A stretch of DNA of 23,267 bases from Flavobacteriaceae bacterium UBA2765 (GTDB lineage: Bacteria > Bacteroidota > Bacteroidia > Flavobacteriales > Flavobacteriaceae). Below are positions 14,255 through 22,512 of the stretch, piece after piece. The notes under the pieces were generated by a model. It searched no databases and had not been told where the DNA came from. It saw only the letters and a program-made list of their open reading frames with translations. The position numbers were made by a program, and so were the translations under genes. How positions within the stretch are numbered: position 1 is the stretch's first letter; every line of letters starts with the position of its first letter. The stretch spans positions 1-23,267 of the forward strand of contig DEIV01000108.1 of assembly GCA_002352665.1 (NCBI GenBank), read 5' to 3'.

Positions 14255-14761
14255 ATGTTAAATTTAAGGACAATAATTTTTCCTATAGGCTTTTTGCTTT
14301 TATCCAATTGCATATTTAGTCAAGATAAGGATAACAAACAAAAAGATATTTGGAGTGGAAAATATCAAATAATACATCAATCAAAAAATATTATTGACGA
14401 TCAGAATTCTCCATTTTATATCATTGAAAAAACCTTAGATGCAAAGCCTGAAAATGTAACAAATAAATACGAAAATGATCTATTACGTTGGCATATGTTA
14501 TTCCAAAATGATGTAGAAAAAGATACTGTTTTATTACGAAGATTTTTAATAAATGATGATGACAATGAGTATGAACAATTTGGTTGGACAGCATTATATA
14601 AATCCGGAGATATGAAATGTTTAGACGGAGGGCATTTTTTTATATGCAAAACTACTGTAGGTAGTACCGTTATAATAGATGAAGAAAAGTTTATTTCTAA
14701 AACAGGATATTTTGGAATTATGCTTCATCAAGGACTGTTTGACTTATATAAAATCGACTAA
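14255..14761 (+). CDS. Small exported protein of unknown function
   Basis: This 168-residue protein has an N-terminal export signal (hydrophobic 6-17). Cleavage could follow IFSQ at 20-23, or Cys19 in LLSNC could be lipidated. The mature part is mixed strand and acidic loop (DIWSGKYQIIHQ, RRFLINDDDNEYEQFGW, MKCLDGGHFFICKT) with a possible disulfide between the two cysteines near 122 and 130. I do not recognise the family. It is the last gene preceded by repeat C. The Asp/Asn-rich DDDNEYE stretch could bind calcium, but that is speculation. Confidence 0.65.
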   Translation: MLNLRTIIFPIGFLLLSNCIFSQDKDNKQKDIWSGKYQIIHQSKNIIDDQNSPFYIIEKTLDAKPENVTNKYENDLLRWHMLFQNDVEKDTVLLRRFLINDDDNEYEQFGWTALYKSGDMKCLDGGHFFICKTTVGSTVIIDEEKFISKTGYFGIMLHQGLFDLYKID

Positions 14762-14854
14762 TAAGATGTGGATCATAGTAGGAAAACCAGGATACTTAGC
14801 CTTTGAAATTAAGTTAAGGAGGATATTCCCTTTCTGCACCCTTAAAAAAATATT

Positions 14855-15240
14855 ATGAAAATTGATCATCTTGCTATTTGGGTTAAAGATTTAGAAAAAA
14901 TGAAAGCATTTTATACCAAATATTTTAACATGAAATGTGGTAATAAGTATAATAATGAAGATAAAAAAATCTCTTCCTATTTTCTATCGTTTGATAGTGG
15001 TGCTAGAATTGAAATAATGTATCGCCCAGATATTTCTGAACACAAGGAAAATAGAGGAATTACAAATGGAATCACACACTTTGCCATCTCTGTTGGTCAT
15101 AAAGAAAAAGTGAACAACTCACTGAATTATTTAGAAATGATGGTTTTGAAATTATTGGAGAACCAAGAACAACAGGAGACGCATATTATGAAAGTGTTAT
15201 TTTAGATCCAGAAGGAAACAGTATTGAAATCAACGAATGA
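14855..15240 (+). pseudogene. VOC-fold (glyoxalase-like) gene with a single-base frameshift
   Basis: The first frame reads MKIDHLAIWVKDLEKMKAFYTKYFN to GHKEKV (14855-15112), a normal vicinal-oxygen-chelate protein start with a metal-ligand-type His5. It then shifts and ends early at 15205. A -1 change at 15112 restores EQLTELFRNDGFEIIGEPRT, then DAYYESVILDPEGNSIEINE and a stop at 15238-15240. The joined product of about 128 residues has the family's usual length and ends with the expected LDPEGNSIEI. No slippery heptamer is at the junction, so a one-base loss or sequencing error is likelier than programmed shifting. Confidence 0.8.
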
Positions 15241-15548
15241 ATTAAATAATAAATCCATTTACGTACTTCAAGAGCTATTTGACAACACTATTTTATAATT
15301 AATCTGGGTTGGATGAGAATACAAATACAATTGAATATTTTGATGATACAATAAATAATAAAACATTACCTTCGAGAAAGGAACAGTTACACAGGCGAGC
15401 TGGCCGGCAAATATGCTATTAACTGATCTGGAGAATAACACCATTTAATAGCTCAATATATAATATAATGGTATGGTATTTAGCCTAAAGTAAATTAAAC
15501 AAGATTCTAGCAGCTCTCAAATAAAATTTTACAAACAATAAAAAGCAT
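15241..15548 (+). other. 308-bp spacer with a possible decayed gene fragment
   Basis: No intact gene is present. One frame (from about 15303) reads DENTNTIEYFDDTINNKTLP and then SRK. A second frame continues from about 15380 as GTVTQASWPANMLLTDLENN and stops soon after. Together they look like a short protein piece broken by a frameshift, but I cannot name a family. No repeat of families A, B or C is seen. Confidence 0.25.
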
Positions 15549-16028
15549 ATGAATTTAACAACACAAATTGCAAAACAATTCAGAGAGGTCTTTCTACATG
15601 GTGATTGGGTTGCTAGCACTAATTTAAAAGCCGAATTAGCAGGTCTAACTTGGGTACAGGCTACAACTAATATAAATTCATTTAATTCTATAGCTGCACT
15701 AGTCTTTCATCTTAATTATTATATAGTGGGTGTATTAAATGTATTGGAAGGAGGTTCACTCGATATCAGAGATAAATACAGCTTTGACCTTCCACCGATC
15801 AAGTCAAAAGAAGATTGGGAAAGCATATTAAAAAAAATGTGGGACGATGTGGAAAAATTTGCCTTAGCACTGGAAAAAATGCCTGATGAAAAACTAGAAG
15901 CAATTTTTGTTGAAGAAAAATATGGGCATTACCATAGGAATATTCTTGCCATTATTGAGCATAGTTATTATCATTTAGGACAGATTGTGTTGATTAAAAA
16001 AATGATCCTGCAAAATGACAAACATTAA
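15549..16028 (+). CDS. DinB-like four-helix protein
   Basis: This 159-residue protein matches the DinB/YfiT-like superfamily, a four-helix bundle that binds a divalent metal through three histidines. Visible ligands are His54 in LVFHLNYY and the pair His138 and His142 in EHSYYHLGQI, the family hallmark. Length is usual. Members include thiol-dependent transferases and stress-induced proteins; the role of this one is not known. The name does not mean DNA polymerase IV. It stands alone and converges on the minus-strand gene at 16112-16555, with 83 bp between them and no clear terminator. Confidence 0.82.
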   Translation: MNLTTQIAKQFREVFLHGDWVASTNLKAELAGLTWVQATTNINSFNSIAALVFHLNYYIVGVLNVLEGGSLDIRDKYSFDLPPIKSKEDWESILKKMWDDVEKFALALEKMPDEKLEAIFVEEKYGHYHRNILAIIEHSYYHLGQIVLIKKMILQNDKH

Positions 16029-16111
16029 TTCAACACCAATACATGATAAAATATATATGAGCCTAAACGTACTATAAAAAATAATGGCCTTTTATAAAAC
16101 AACCCGGTATC

Positions 16112-16555
16112 TTAATTAAAAATATTTAACTTTTCTTTAGACAATACTTCCTCGGTTACATTAAACACTTCTTTTTTAATAACTCTAAAATTCTTAGTGA
16201 GTCTTGCTACTTCTAATTCTAATAAGCCATGATCTTCTCTAATTTCTTGTTCATCTGTGCTAAAGGTATTTTCTATTAAAGAATTTATATGACTTAAATG
16301 TCTGTTTATCATTTTTTTAAGACCTTTCTTTTCCTTATTAAATTTTTTTAGATTACGCCGTACTTGTTCTACTTCAGCAACATACTTATCATCTGTTATC
16401 CATATAAAATATTTTTTGATCAGTTTTTTTAAGAATTTTATTTCTACAGTATAAAAATCTACATCAGATTGCCAATGTTTGGTAATTGCATAAATACTTT
16501 CCCAACTTACAGTTTTTAAGTATTCATTTTTTGACACCATTTTATCTTTTTCCAT
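16112..16555 (-). CDS. Small helical protein of unknown function
   Basis: This 147-residue, highly charged protein is almost all helix by pattern, with likely coiled coils in KFNKEKKGLKKMINRHLSHINSLIE and in the C-terminal half. No signal peptide or membrane span is seen. The segment KHWQSDVDFYTVEIKFLKKLI (about 26-46) resembles HLLWKNELLFWNDEIKTFQNRI in the protein of 20822-21208, suggesting paralogues. The gene is divergent from ffh across 228 bp that contain a perfect 16-bp palindrome. A second Met at residue 6 is an alternative start. Confidence 0.65.
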   Translation of the reverse strand: MEKDKMVSKNEYLKTVSWESIYAITKHWQSDVDFYTVEIKFLKKLIKKYFIWITDDKYVAEVEQVRRNLKKFNKEKKGLKKMINRHLSHINSLIENTFSTDEQEIREDHGLLELEVARLTKNFRVIKKEVFNVTEEVLSKEKLNIFN

Positions 16556-16613
16556 CTTATGAATATTTAACGTTTTTTACCTTATAAATATCAAGAATAT
16601 TCTAAAGAATCAC

Positions 16614-16629
16614 TATGATAAATATCATA
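16614..16629. promoter_or_regulatory. Perfect palindrome, possible operator
   Basis: TATGATA, AA, TATCATA is an exact palindrome with 7-base arms, located between two divergent genes. TTGTA/TACAA around AAAA lies near 16672-16685 as well. Such sites can bind dimeric regulators; here only the symmetry supports it. Confidence 0.3.
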
Positions 16630-16750
16630 TATGACATTTAACTAAATTGTATAATAGCCTTATGATATAAGTTGTAAAAATACAATTTGGGTTAAAGAAA
16701 ATAAAAAAATTTAGATCCTAAAAGCCCTTAAATAACTCAAATATTCTTAG

Positions 16751-16758
16751 TAATTTTG
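16751..16758 (+). promoter_or_regulatory. -7 promoter box TAATTTTG for ffh
   Basis: TAATTTTG matches TAnnTTTG and lies 25 bp before the ffh ATG at 16784. No clear -33 TTG is present at the usual distance. Confidence 0.45.
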
Positions 16759-16783
16759 CAAAATCAAAAAATGATGTAAGCAT

Positions 16784-18112
16784 ATGTTTAATAATTTAAG
16801 TGACAAACTAGACAAAGCAATTCATGTTTTAAAAGGACATGGACAAATAACTGAAATTAATGTTGCAGAAACCCTTAAGGAAGTCCGCCGTGCCCTTCTT
16901 GATGCAGATGTTAACTATAAAATAGCCAAAGATTTTACAAGCAGGGTAAAAGACAAAGCCCTTGGTCAAAATGTATTGACCAGCTTAAATCCGGGACAGT
17001 TACTGGTTAAAATAGTAAAAGATGAATTGACCGTATTAATGGGTGGTGAAACCGTTGGTATTAATTTGGGTGGTTCTCCAACCGTTATTTTAATGTCCGG
17101 TTTACAAGGTTCAGGTAAAACTACTTTTTCGGGTAAACTGGCAAATTATCTTAAAACTAAAAAATCTAAACAAGTATTATTAGTTGGTTGTGATGTTTAT
17201 AGACCGGCTGCCATCAATCAATTAAAAGTAGTTGGTGAGCAAATTGGTGTAGAAGTATATGCAGAAGAAAACAATCAAAATCCTGTTGAAATATCTAAAA
17301 ATGCCATAAAACATGCCAAGGCAACAGGTAAAAATGTAGTTATTATAGATACCGCAGGTAGATTAGCTGTAGATGAGACTATGATGACAGAAATTTCTAA
17401 TATTCATAAAGCAGTTCATCCGCAAGAAACTCTTTTTGTAGTTGATTCCATGACAGGGCAAGATGCTGTTAATACAGCCAAAGCTTTTAACGATGTTTTG
17501 AATTTTGAAGGGGTAATTTTAACCAAATTAGATGGTGACACTCGTGGTGGTGCAGCACTATCTATCAAATCTGTTGTTGACAAGCCTATCAAATTTATTG
17601 GTACTGGTGAAAAAATGGAAGCGATAGATGTTTTTCATCCCGATCGTATGGCAGAGCGTATTTTGGGTATGGGTGATGTGGTTTCTTTAGTAGAAAGAGC
17701 TCAGGAGCAATATGATGAAGAAGAAGCTAGAAAAATCCAGAAAAAAATTGCCAAAAACCAATTTGGTTTTGATGATTTCTTAAAGCAAATTCAGCAAATC
17801 AAGAAAATGGGAAATATGAAAGATCTGGTAGGTATGATACCAGGTGTTGGCAAAGCCATGAAAGATGTTGATATTGACGATGATGCCTTTAAAGGAATAG
17901 AAGCTATCATTCATTCTATGACCCTCAAAGAAAGAAGTACTCCATCTACAATAAATGCCAGTAGAAAAAAACGGATTGCTAACGGATCTGGGACATCTGT
18001 ACAAGAAGTAAATCAATTGATGAAACAGTTTGACCAAATGAGCAAAATGATGAAAATGATGCAAGGTGGTGGTGGTAAAAAGATGATGCAAATGATGAAA
18101 GGAATGAAATAG
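16784..18112 (+). CDS. ffh: Signal recognition particle protein Ffh (SRP54)
   Basis: This 442-residue GTPase binds signal sequences emerging from the ribosome, together with 4.5S RNA, and delivers the complex to FtsY at the membrane. The N domain is residues 1-90 (LKEVRRALLDADVN). The G domain follows with G1 GLQGSGKTT (106-114), DVYRPAA (137-143), DTAGR (189-193) and TKLDGDTRGG (247-256). The M domain (about 327-442) has the RNA-binding helix-turn-helix RKKRIANGSGTSVQEVNQL (394-412) and a Met-rich C-terminal tail, KMMKMMQGGGGKKMMQMMKG. Length and all motifs are normal. This is a core gene and marks the end of the accessory region. folD follows after 117 bp on the same strand. Confidence 0.98.
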   Translation: MFNNLSDKLDKAIHVLKGHGQITEINVAETLKEVRRALLDADVNYKIAKDFTSRVKDKALGQNVLTSLNPGQLLVKIVKDELTVLMGGETVGINLGGSPTVILMSGLQGSGKTTFSGKLANYLKTKKSKQVLLVGCDVYRPAAINQLKVVGEQIGVEVYAEENNQNPVEISKNAIKHAKATGKNVVIIDTAGRLAVDETMMTEISNIHKAVHPQETLFVVDSMTGQDAVNTAKAFNDVLNFEGVILTKLDGDTRGGAALSIKSVVDKPIKFIGTGEKMEAIDVFHPDRMAERILGMGDVVSLVERAQEQYDEEEARKIQKKIAKNQFGFDDFLKQIQQIKKMGNMKDLVGMIPGVGKAMKDVDIDDDAFKGIEAIIHSMTLKERSTPSTINASRKKRIANGSGTSVQEVNQLMKQFDQMSKMMKMMQGGGGKKMMQMMKGMK

Positions 18113-18229
18113 GTAAACTCTCATTCACTTTATGATAAATAACCCAACTAAGTTTGGATTATAGTACTAATTTAAAAACTGCAGACTGATCTCGAAAGCT
18201 ATCTGGACTGCAAACTGAATACTAAGACA

Positions 18230-19105
18230 ATGATTCTACTCGACGGAAAAGCCACTTCAAATACCATTAAAGATGAAATTGCAGAAGAAGTTTCAAAACT
18301 TAAAGCTCTAGGTAAAAAAACACCGCATTTAGCTGCTGTTTTAGTAGGAAGTGATGGAGCCAGTATGACCTATGTGAATAGCAAGGTAAAAGCATGTGAA
18401 CGTGTAGGTTTTAAATCGACCTTAGTAAAATTAGAAGAATCTATAAGCGAAGAAGCTTTATTAAAAGAAATCGAAAAACTAAACAACAATATAGATATAG
18501 ACGGATTTATTGTACAACTGCCCTTACCTAAACATATAGATGAACAAAAGGTAATTATGGCAGTACATCCTGATAAAGATGTGGATGGCTTCCACCCTAC
18601 CAATGTTGGAAAAATGGCACTAAACCTACCAACTTTTTTACCAGCAACACCTTATGGTATTTTAGAATTATTAGAACGTTATAATGTAGAAACCAGTGGT
18701 AAACATGTTGTTGTTATTGGTAGAAGTCATATTGTTGGGGAGCCTATGAGTATCCTTTTGGCTCAAAAAAGAAAATATGGAAATGCCACAGTTACTTTAA
18801 CACATAGTCGCACAAAAAATCTAAAAGAAATTACTTTACAAGCAGATATGATTGTAGCTGCTTTAGGCATTCCTGAATTCTTAACAGGAGAAATGGTTAA
18901 GGATAATGTGGTCATTATTGATGTGGGTATTACCCGAGTAGATGATACAACAAAACCAAGAGGTTATCGCTTAGCCGGTGATGTACATTTTGAATCTGTA
19001 AGTAAAAAAGCAAGCTACATTACTCCTGTACCTGGCGGTGTTGGCCCAATGACCATTGCCATGCTTTTGAAAAATACATTATTAGCTTGTAGCAGGAACG
19101 ATTAA
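18230..19105 (+). CDS. folD: Bifunctional methylene-THF dehydrogenase / cyclohydrolase FolD
   Basis: This 291-residue enzyme oxidises 5,10-methylene-tetrahydrofolate with NADP and then opens the ring to 10-formyl-tetrahydrofolate, feeding purine and formyl-Met synthesis. The catalytic Tyr48 and Lys52 lie in YVNSK. DGFIVQLPLPKH (91-102), KDVDGFHP (116-123), GRSHIVGEP (164-172) and TPVPGGVGPMT (265-275) are family signatures. The start at 18230 gives the usual MILLDGKATS opening. The order ffh-folD on one strand and the short spacer suggest possible co-transcription, although no shared function is implied. No defect is visible. Confidence 0.97.
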   Translation: MILLDGKATSNTIKDEIAEEVSKLKALGKKTPHLAAVLVGSDGASMTYVNSKVKACERVGFKSTLVKLEESISEEALLKEIEKLNNNIDIDGFIVQLPLPKHIDEQKVIMAVHPDKDVDGFHPTNVGKMALNLPTFLPATPYGILELLERYNVETSGKHVVVIGRSHIVGEPMSILLAQKRKYGNATVTLTHSRTKNLKEITLQADMIVAALGIPEFLTGEMVKDNVVIIDVGITRVDDTTKPRGYRLAGDVHFESVSKKASYITPVPGGVGPMTIAMLLKNTLLACSRND

Positions 19106-19214
19106 ATTACGAGATACAAGGTTTTTGGTAAAACATGAGCTAAATAATTTGAAGTAGTTTATTTTTTTTCAATGCTCTGACTAGTGTATATAAAGAGATC
19201 ATCAAACGACAGAT

Positions 19215-19664
19215 CTACTTAATTTTGTTCCAAATATCAAGGTATATTTTCCAATTATTATCCACCTTTTTCCAGACAATAACATATTTACCTTTGAATT
19301 CAGATATTTCCTTCTTTTTATTACTCGAGCTCCCTTGGTAATATCCATAATCATAAGCATAATTTTCTAGAACATTTATTTCTTTAGGTGTTACTTTATG
19401 AGAGATAATATCAACACCTTTAGGCAAAGTCCATCTTGCTTCAATAGCAGCATACCCTTCAATAATATCAACTCCATCCGGAAATATTTTCCCATCTTCA
19501 CAATAAAAAGAAGCTAACTTATTAAAATCTTCTTCCATATATGCTTCAGAGAAGTTTTTAATATTTTGTAAAATCATGCTCACATCCTCTCCTTTTCCGG
19601 AATATTCTTGTCCGAAAAAGTGGATACTAAAAAACAATAATAAAAAACTAATTTTTAAACGCAT
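19215..19664 (-). CDS. Exported NTF2-like (SnoaL/DUF4440-type) protein
   Basis: From the ATG at 19664 the protein has 149 residues and begins MRLKISFLLLFFSIHFFG, a clear signal peptide cut near FGQ. A longer frame opens at 19685 but adds only MLNFLII, which weakens the signal, so the inner start is preferred. The mature part has the cone-shaped NTF2-like pattern: helix with FSEAYMEEDFNKLASFYCEDGKIFPDG, then IIEGYAAIEARW, and final strands GKYVIVWKKVDNNWKIYLDIWN. Such proteins in Bacteroidota are often periplasmic with unknown ligand. It converges with folD, with 109 bp between them. Confidence 0.75.
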   Translation of the reverse strand: MRLKISFLLLFFSIHFFGQEYSGKGEDVSMILQNIKNFSEAYMEEDFNKLASFYCEDGKIFPDGVDIIEGYAAIEARWTLPKGVDIISHKVTPKEINVLENYAYDYGYYQGSSSNKKKEISEFKGKYVIVWKKVDNNWKIYLDIWNKIK

Positions 19665-19816
19665 TATGATTAAAAAATTAAGCAATTATTGAAATAATTG
19701 TAAGCAATACAGCGATTATTATTTTGACCAAAATCATAATTTATAATTTGAAATAAAAATACAAATAATATGATTACTCTTGTCAATTTTTATGACAATT
19801 AGCAAAAATTTAACCT

Positions 19817-20194
19817 TTACTTTACAAACATCTGATCTATTACTTTAAAAGACTTAAACTCTAAAGCATTTCCTGCAGGATCTAGAAAAAACATAGTAGC
19901 TTGTTCTCCAGATTCACCTTTAAATCTGATATAGGGTTCAATAATAAATGCAATACCTTTAGCCTTTAATTTTTGGGCAAATTCATGAAAAGTATGCCAT
20001 TCTAAAACTACACCATAATGAGGAACGGGCACCTGCTTGCCGTCAACCGGATTGGTATGCAATTCATCTTCAGGTTTTGGTTTGTAATGAATGACCAATT
20101 GATGTCCAAAAAAATTAAAATCGACCCAATGCTTACTACTTCTACCCTCTTCGCATCCAACAATTTCATTATAAAATTTGCGGCACTCAGCCAA
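19817..20194 (-). CDS. VOC-fold (glyoxalase-like) protein with unclear start
   Basis: This is a vicinal-oxygen-chelate protein: AECRKFYNEIVGCEEGRSSK, DFNFFGHQLVIHYK with a likely metal-binding His, and FFLDPAGNALEFKSF near the end. The only usual start codon is TTG at 20194, but the frame stays open to 20221 and codes there for NWYIPVHNL, the expected first strand of the fold. A TAA at 20222-20224 closes the frame further upstream, and there is no ATG. Either a non-standard start is used, or the start has been lost by mutation and the gene is decaying. It is 203 bp from the cupin gene on the same strand. Confidence 0.65.
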   Translation of the reverse strand: MAECRKFYNEIVGCEEGRSSKHWVDFNFFGHQLVIHYKPKPEDELHTNPVDGKQVPVPHYGVVLEWHTFHEFAQKLKAKGIAFIIEPYIRFKGESGEQATMFFLDPAGNALEFKSFKVIDQMFVK

Positions 20195-20397
20195 GTTATG
20201 AACAGGTATATACCAATTTAATTATAAAAGAAGCCAATACTAAATTGAACTATTTTTTGTTTAGATAAGGCAAAAAAATAAAGCATAGTCCTTATTACGT
20301 TTTATTTATTTAACGAAGTATAAGCGAAAAAGAAGTAATTTATTTGACTTGTTTTATAGTTAAATAGGTATAACTATATGGAATGGTTGTAATTTTT

Positions 20398-20760
20398 TCA
20401 TGCTTCTCTGTGAACCAAATTCATTGAAAAAGCAGGTAAGCAAATAGCAATATACTCGCAAGCTTCATCAAATGGATTTGAATATTGTACGCTGTTATGC
20501 TTATTTATCCTAATGGATTGACCCGCTTCTAGAATAATAGTATCTCCTTCAATAATAAATTGCTTTTTCCCTTTTATTATAAAAGTATATTCATCAAACT
20601 CGGGGGTCTGAAAAGGTTCACTCCACTTTGGAGGAGCAATCATATGGGCAATACTTAATGGTGCATTACCGTCAGCAGCTAAACCAAAATGTTCTTTAAT
20701 AGTTTTACCATCATCCGTAGGTACAACAAACGGCGATTTTTGTACAATGTAATTCTTCAT
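20398..20760 (-). CDS. Small single-domain cupin protein
   Basis: This 120-residue protein has the cupin barrel pattern: APPKWSEPFQTPEFDEYTFIIKGKKQFIIEG (42-72), then ILEAGQSIRINKHNSVQYSNP (76-96). Close relatives usually have a His where this one has Phe50, before TPEFDEY, so the first metal-ligand set may be reduced to Glu54 and Glu57, with His88 in the second motif. It could bind a small molecule or metal in the cytoplasm. The -7 box TAAATTTG lies only 4 bp before the ATG on the minus strand (20765-20772), hinting at a leaderless transcript. Confidence 0.8.
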   Translation of the reverse strand: MKNYIVQKSPFVVPTDDGKTIKEHFGLAADGNAPLSIAHMIAPPKWSEPFQTPEFDEYTFIIKGKKQFIIEGDTIILEAGQSIRINKHNSVQYSNPFDEACEYIAICLPAFSMNLVHREA

Positions 20761-20764
20761 TATA

Positions 20765-20772
20765 CAAATTTA
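20765..20772 (-). promoter_or_regulatory. -7 box TAAATTTG directly before the cupin ATG
   Basis: On the minus strand TAAATTTG is followed by TATA and the ATG at 20760. The position repeats that seen before fic (4469-4476), and transcription would begin at or inside the start codon. Confidence 0.4.
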
Positions 20773-20821
20773 ATCAATTAAGATAATACTTAACAATGAT
20801 TAGGTGCTTTAGTAAATAAAT

Positions 20822-21208
20822 TTACATGTATTTTGAAATAAATTTGAAGAATTCATCTTTCAATTCGTGATATAGACCTCGTTCTGTTTCCATAATTGCC
20901 TTAATCTCCTCATGTCGTTTGAGATCTGGTATATCAATAACATTAACGTGAATTTCATAATGTTTTGCAATGTTCATTTCATGTCCATTTATTTCTTCCA
21001 AATAATCTTTAACATGCCTTTTATGGATGACAAAACTATTTTTAAACTCGCCTAGTCCTTTTAAAATATTTTTATCTGTCCACCTGTCCTCTAATTCATC
21101 TATTCGATTTTGAAAAGTTTTAATTTCATCATTCCAAAATAACAACTCATTTTTCCAAAGTAAATGCTCAAAATGTAAGTCTGAATTATAAATAACTGCT
21201 GTTTTCAT
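20822..21208 (-). CDS. Small helical protein of unknown function, related to the 16112 gene
   Basis: This 128-residue charged protein is nearly all helix by pattern and has no signal peptide or membrane span. HLLWKNELLFWNDEIKTFQNRI (about 15-36) recalls the His/Trp/Glu pattern in the protein of 16112-16555, and histidines recur through the chain (HKRHVKDYLEE, HEMNIAKHYEIHVNV). It might be a four-helix bundle, possibly binding metal, but no family is recognised. It lies 69 bp downstream of the cbpM stop on the same strand and could belong to the same transcript. Confidence 0.6.
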   Translation of the reverse strand: MKTAVIYNSDLHFEHLLWKNELLFWNDEIKTFQNRIDELEDRWTDKNILKGLGEFKNSFVIHKRHVKDYLEEINGHEMNIAKHYEIHVNVIDIPDLKRHEEIKAIMETERGLYHELKDEFFKFISKYM

Positions 21209-21277
21209 AATAATATATTTTTTTATCCTATAAATGTAGCATAGAATTTTGAGGTGTAAAATGACAATGCTCAGTTT

Positions 21278-21577
21278 TCAATTATTATCTTCAAAAAATT
21301 GCAATCTATTATGTAGCATTTTAATTTCTTCTTGCAATATTTTTACCCGTTTTAAAAGTTTATCGACAACATCTATCCCTTCCATATTTAGCTCTAAATC
21401 AAAATGTAATCTTATCATTCTTTCTATATGTTTTATTTGTGTTTTACGAATGTAAGAAGTGCTATTTACAGTTATAACTTCAATCAGCTCATAATCATAT
21501 AAAGTATTTAAAAATACAGCAGGCACATTATAATGAACAGAAAATTGTTGTATTGATATATAATCATTTGTATCCAT
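21278..21577 (-). CDS. cbpM: CbpM-like MerR-type chaperone modulator
   Basis: This 99-residue protein has the MerR-like helix-turn-helix followed by helices seen in CbpM, the partner that restrains the J-domain protein CbpA. DTNDYISIQQFSVHYNVPAVFLNTLYDYELIEV (2-34) is the N-terminal part, and IKHIERMIRLHFDLELNMEGIDVVDKLLKRV (48-78) is typical of the family, with a coiled-coil end. The gene starts 2 bp after the cbpA stop on the same strand, the standard operon order. It probably binds the J domain of the neighbour and not DNA, as known for Escherichia coli CbpM. Confidence 0.85.
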   Translation of the reverse strand: MDTNDYISIQQFSVHYNVPAVFLNTLYDYELIEVITVNSTSYIRKTQIKHIERMIRLHFDLELNMEGIDVVDKLLKRVKILQEEIKMLHNRLQFFEDNN

Positions 21578-21579
21578 AA

Positions 21580-22473
21580 CTATTTTAATTTTGCCAATTC
21601 GTTAAATAATTCTTTCTCTTTTTCTGACAGGTTTTTAGGCATTTTTATTTGATATGTAATATATAAATCTCCAAATTGACCTTCTTTTTTATATTTGGGA
21701 AATCCTTTTCCTTTTAGCTTCACCTTGGTTTCATTTTGAGTTTCAGGTTTTACTTTTAGCTTGACCTTACTGTCAAAAGTAGCTACAGTAACTTCTCCAC
21801 CTAATATAGCTGTATACAAGTCTATAGTTACTGTTTTAAATAGATTGTCTTTATCTCTTTTAAATACAGTATTATTAATGATAGAAAATTTTATATATAG
21901 ATCGCCATTAGGGCCATCATTAACACCTTTACCACCGTAGCCTTTAATTTTAATAACTTGCTCATTTTCAATTCCTGCTGGTATGCTAATTCTTATATTT
22001 TTACCATTAACCGTCAAAGTTCGTTTATGACTGGTATAAACATCTGTCAAATTTAAATGCAATTCAGCGTTATAATCTTGACCTCTAAATTTAACACCAC
22101 GGCTACTGCGTTGATTTGTAGTACTGCGTCCGCCAAACATAGATTCAAAAAAATCAGAGAAATCTTCTCCTGAAAAATCTCCTGCCTGGCCTTGATGTGA
22201 TGTTCTTTGATATTGCTGCTGCTGTTTTGCTTTTTCAAATTGTTCTGCATGCTGCCAATCTTTGCCATAGGCATCATATTTTTTACGATTTTCAGGATTG
22301 CTTAACACCTCATTGGCTTCATTGATCTCTTTGAATTTCTTTTCAGCTGTTTTATCATTCGGATTCAAATCAGGATGATATTTTCTTGCTAATTTTCTGT
22401 ACGCCTTTTTAATGTCTTTATCGGATGCCTTTTTAGGCACTTCCAATATCTTATAATAATCTATAAATGCCAT
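21580..22473 (-). CDS. cbpA: CbpA/DnaJ-type J-domain co-chaperone
   Basis: This 297-residue protein begins with a J domain (1-70) holding the HPD motif (33-35), which stimulates the ATPase of DnaK. A Gln-rich linker follows (KAKQQQQYQRTSHQGQ, about 80-95), then GDFSGEDFSDFFESMFGG, a short G/F region. The C-terminal substrate-binding domains (about 125-297) have the order of class II J proteins, with no CxxCxGxG zinc repeats, so this is CbpA-like and not DnaJ itself. The ending, KMPKNLSEKEKELFNELAKL, is typical. cbpM follows within 2 bp. Confidence 0.93.
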   Translation of the reverse strand: MAFIDYYKILEVPKKASDKDIKKAYRKLARKYHPDLNPNDKTAEKKFKEINEANEVLSNPENRKKYDAYGKDWQHAEQFEKAKQQQQYQRTSHQGQAGDFSGEDFSDFFESMFGGRSTTNQRSSRGVKFRGQDYNAELHLNLTDVYTSHKRTLTVNGKNIRISIPAGIENEQVIKIKGYGGKGVNDGPNGDLYIKFSIINNTVFKRDKDNLFKTVTIDLYTAILGGEVTVATFDSKVKLKVKPETQNETKVKLKGKGFPKYKKEGQFGDLYITYQIKMPKNLSEKEKELFNELAKLK

Positions 22474-22512
22474 AAATTTATTTTTTAAGTACGTATGCTA
22501 TAAAGGATAATT

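Noticed and set aside
15099..15114. Programmed -1 frameshift in the VOC gene
   Set aside because: The sequence AAAGAAAAAGTGAAC has no X XXY YYZ heptamer in the right frame and no obvious downstream structure, so a plain deletion or read error is likelier.
17780..18124. Long minus-strand ORF opposite the 3' end of ffh
   Set aside because: It is a shadow of the Met-rich M domain; its His/Phe-rich translation is what antisense Met and Lys codons give.
19190..19215. Bidirectional terminator between folD and the NTF2-like gene
   Set aside because: AGATC and GATCT pair over only five bases around an 11-nt loop, with no useful T run on either side.
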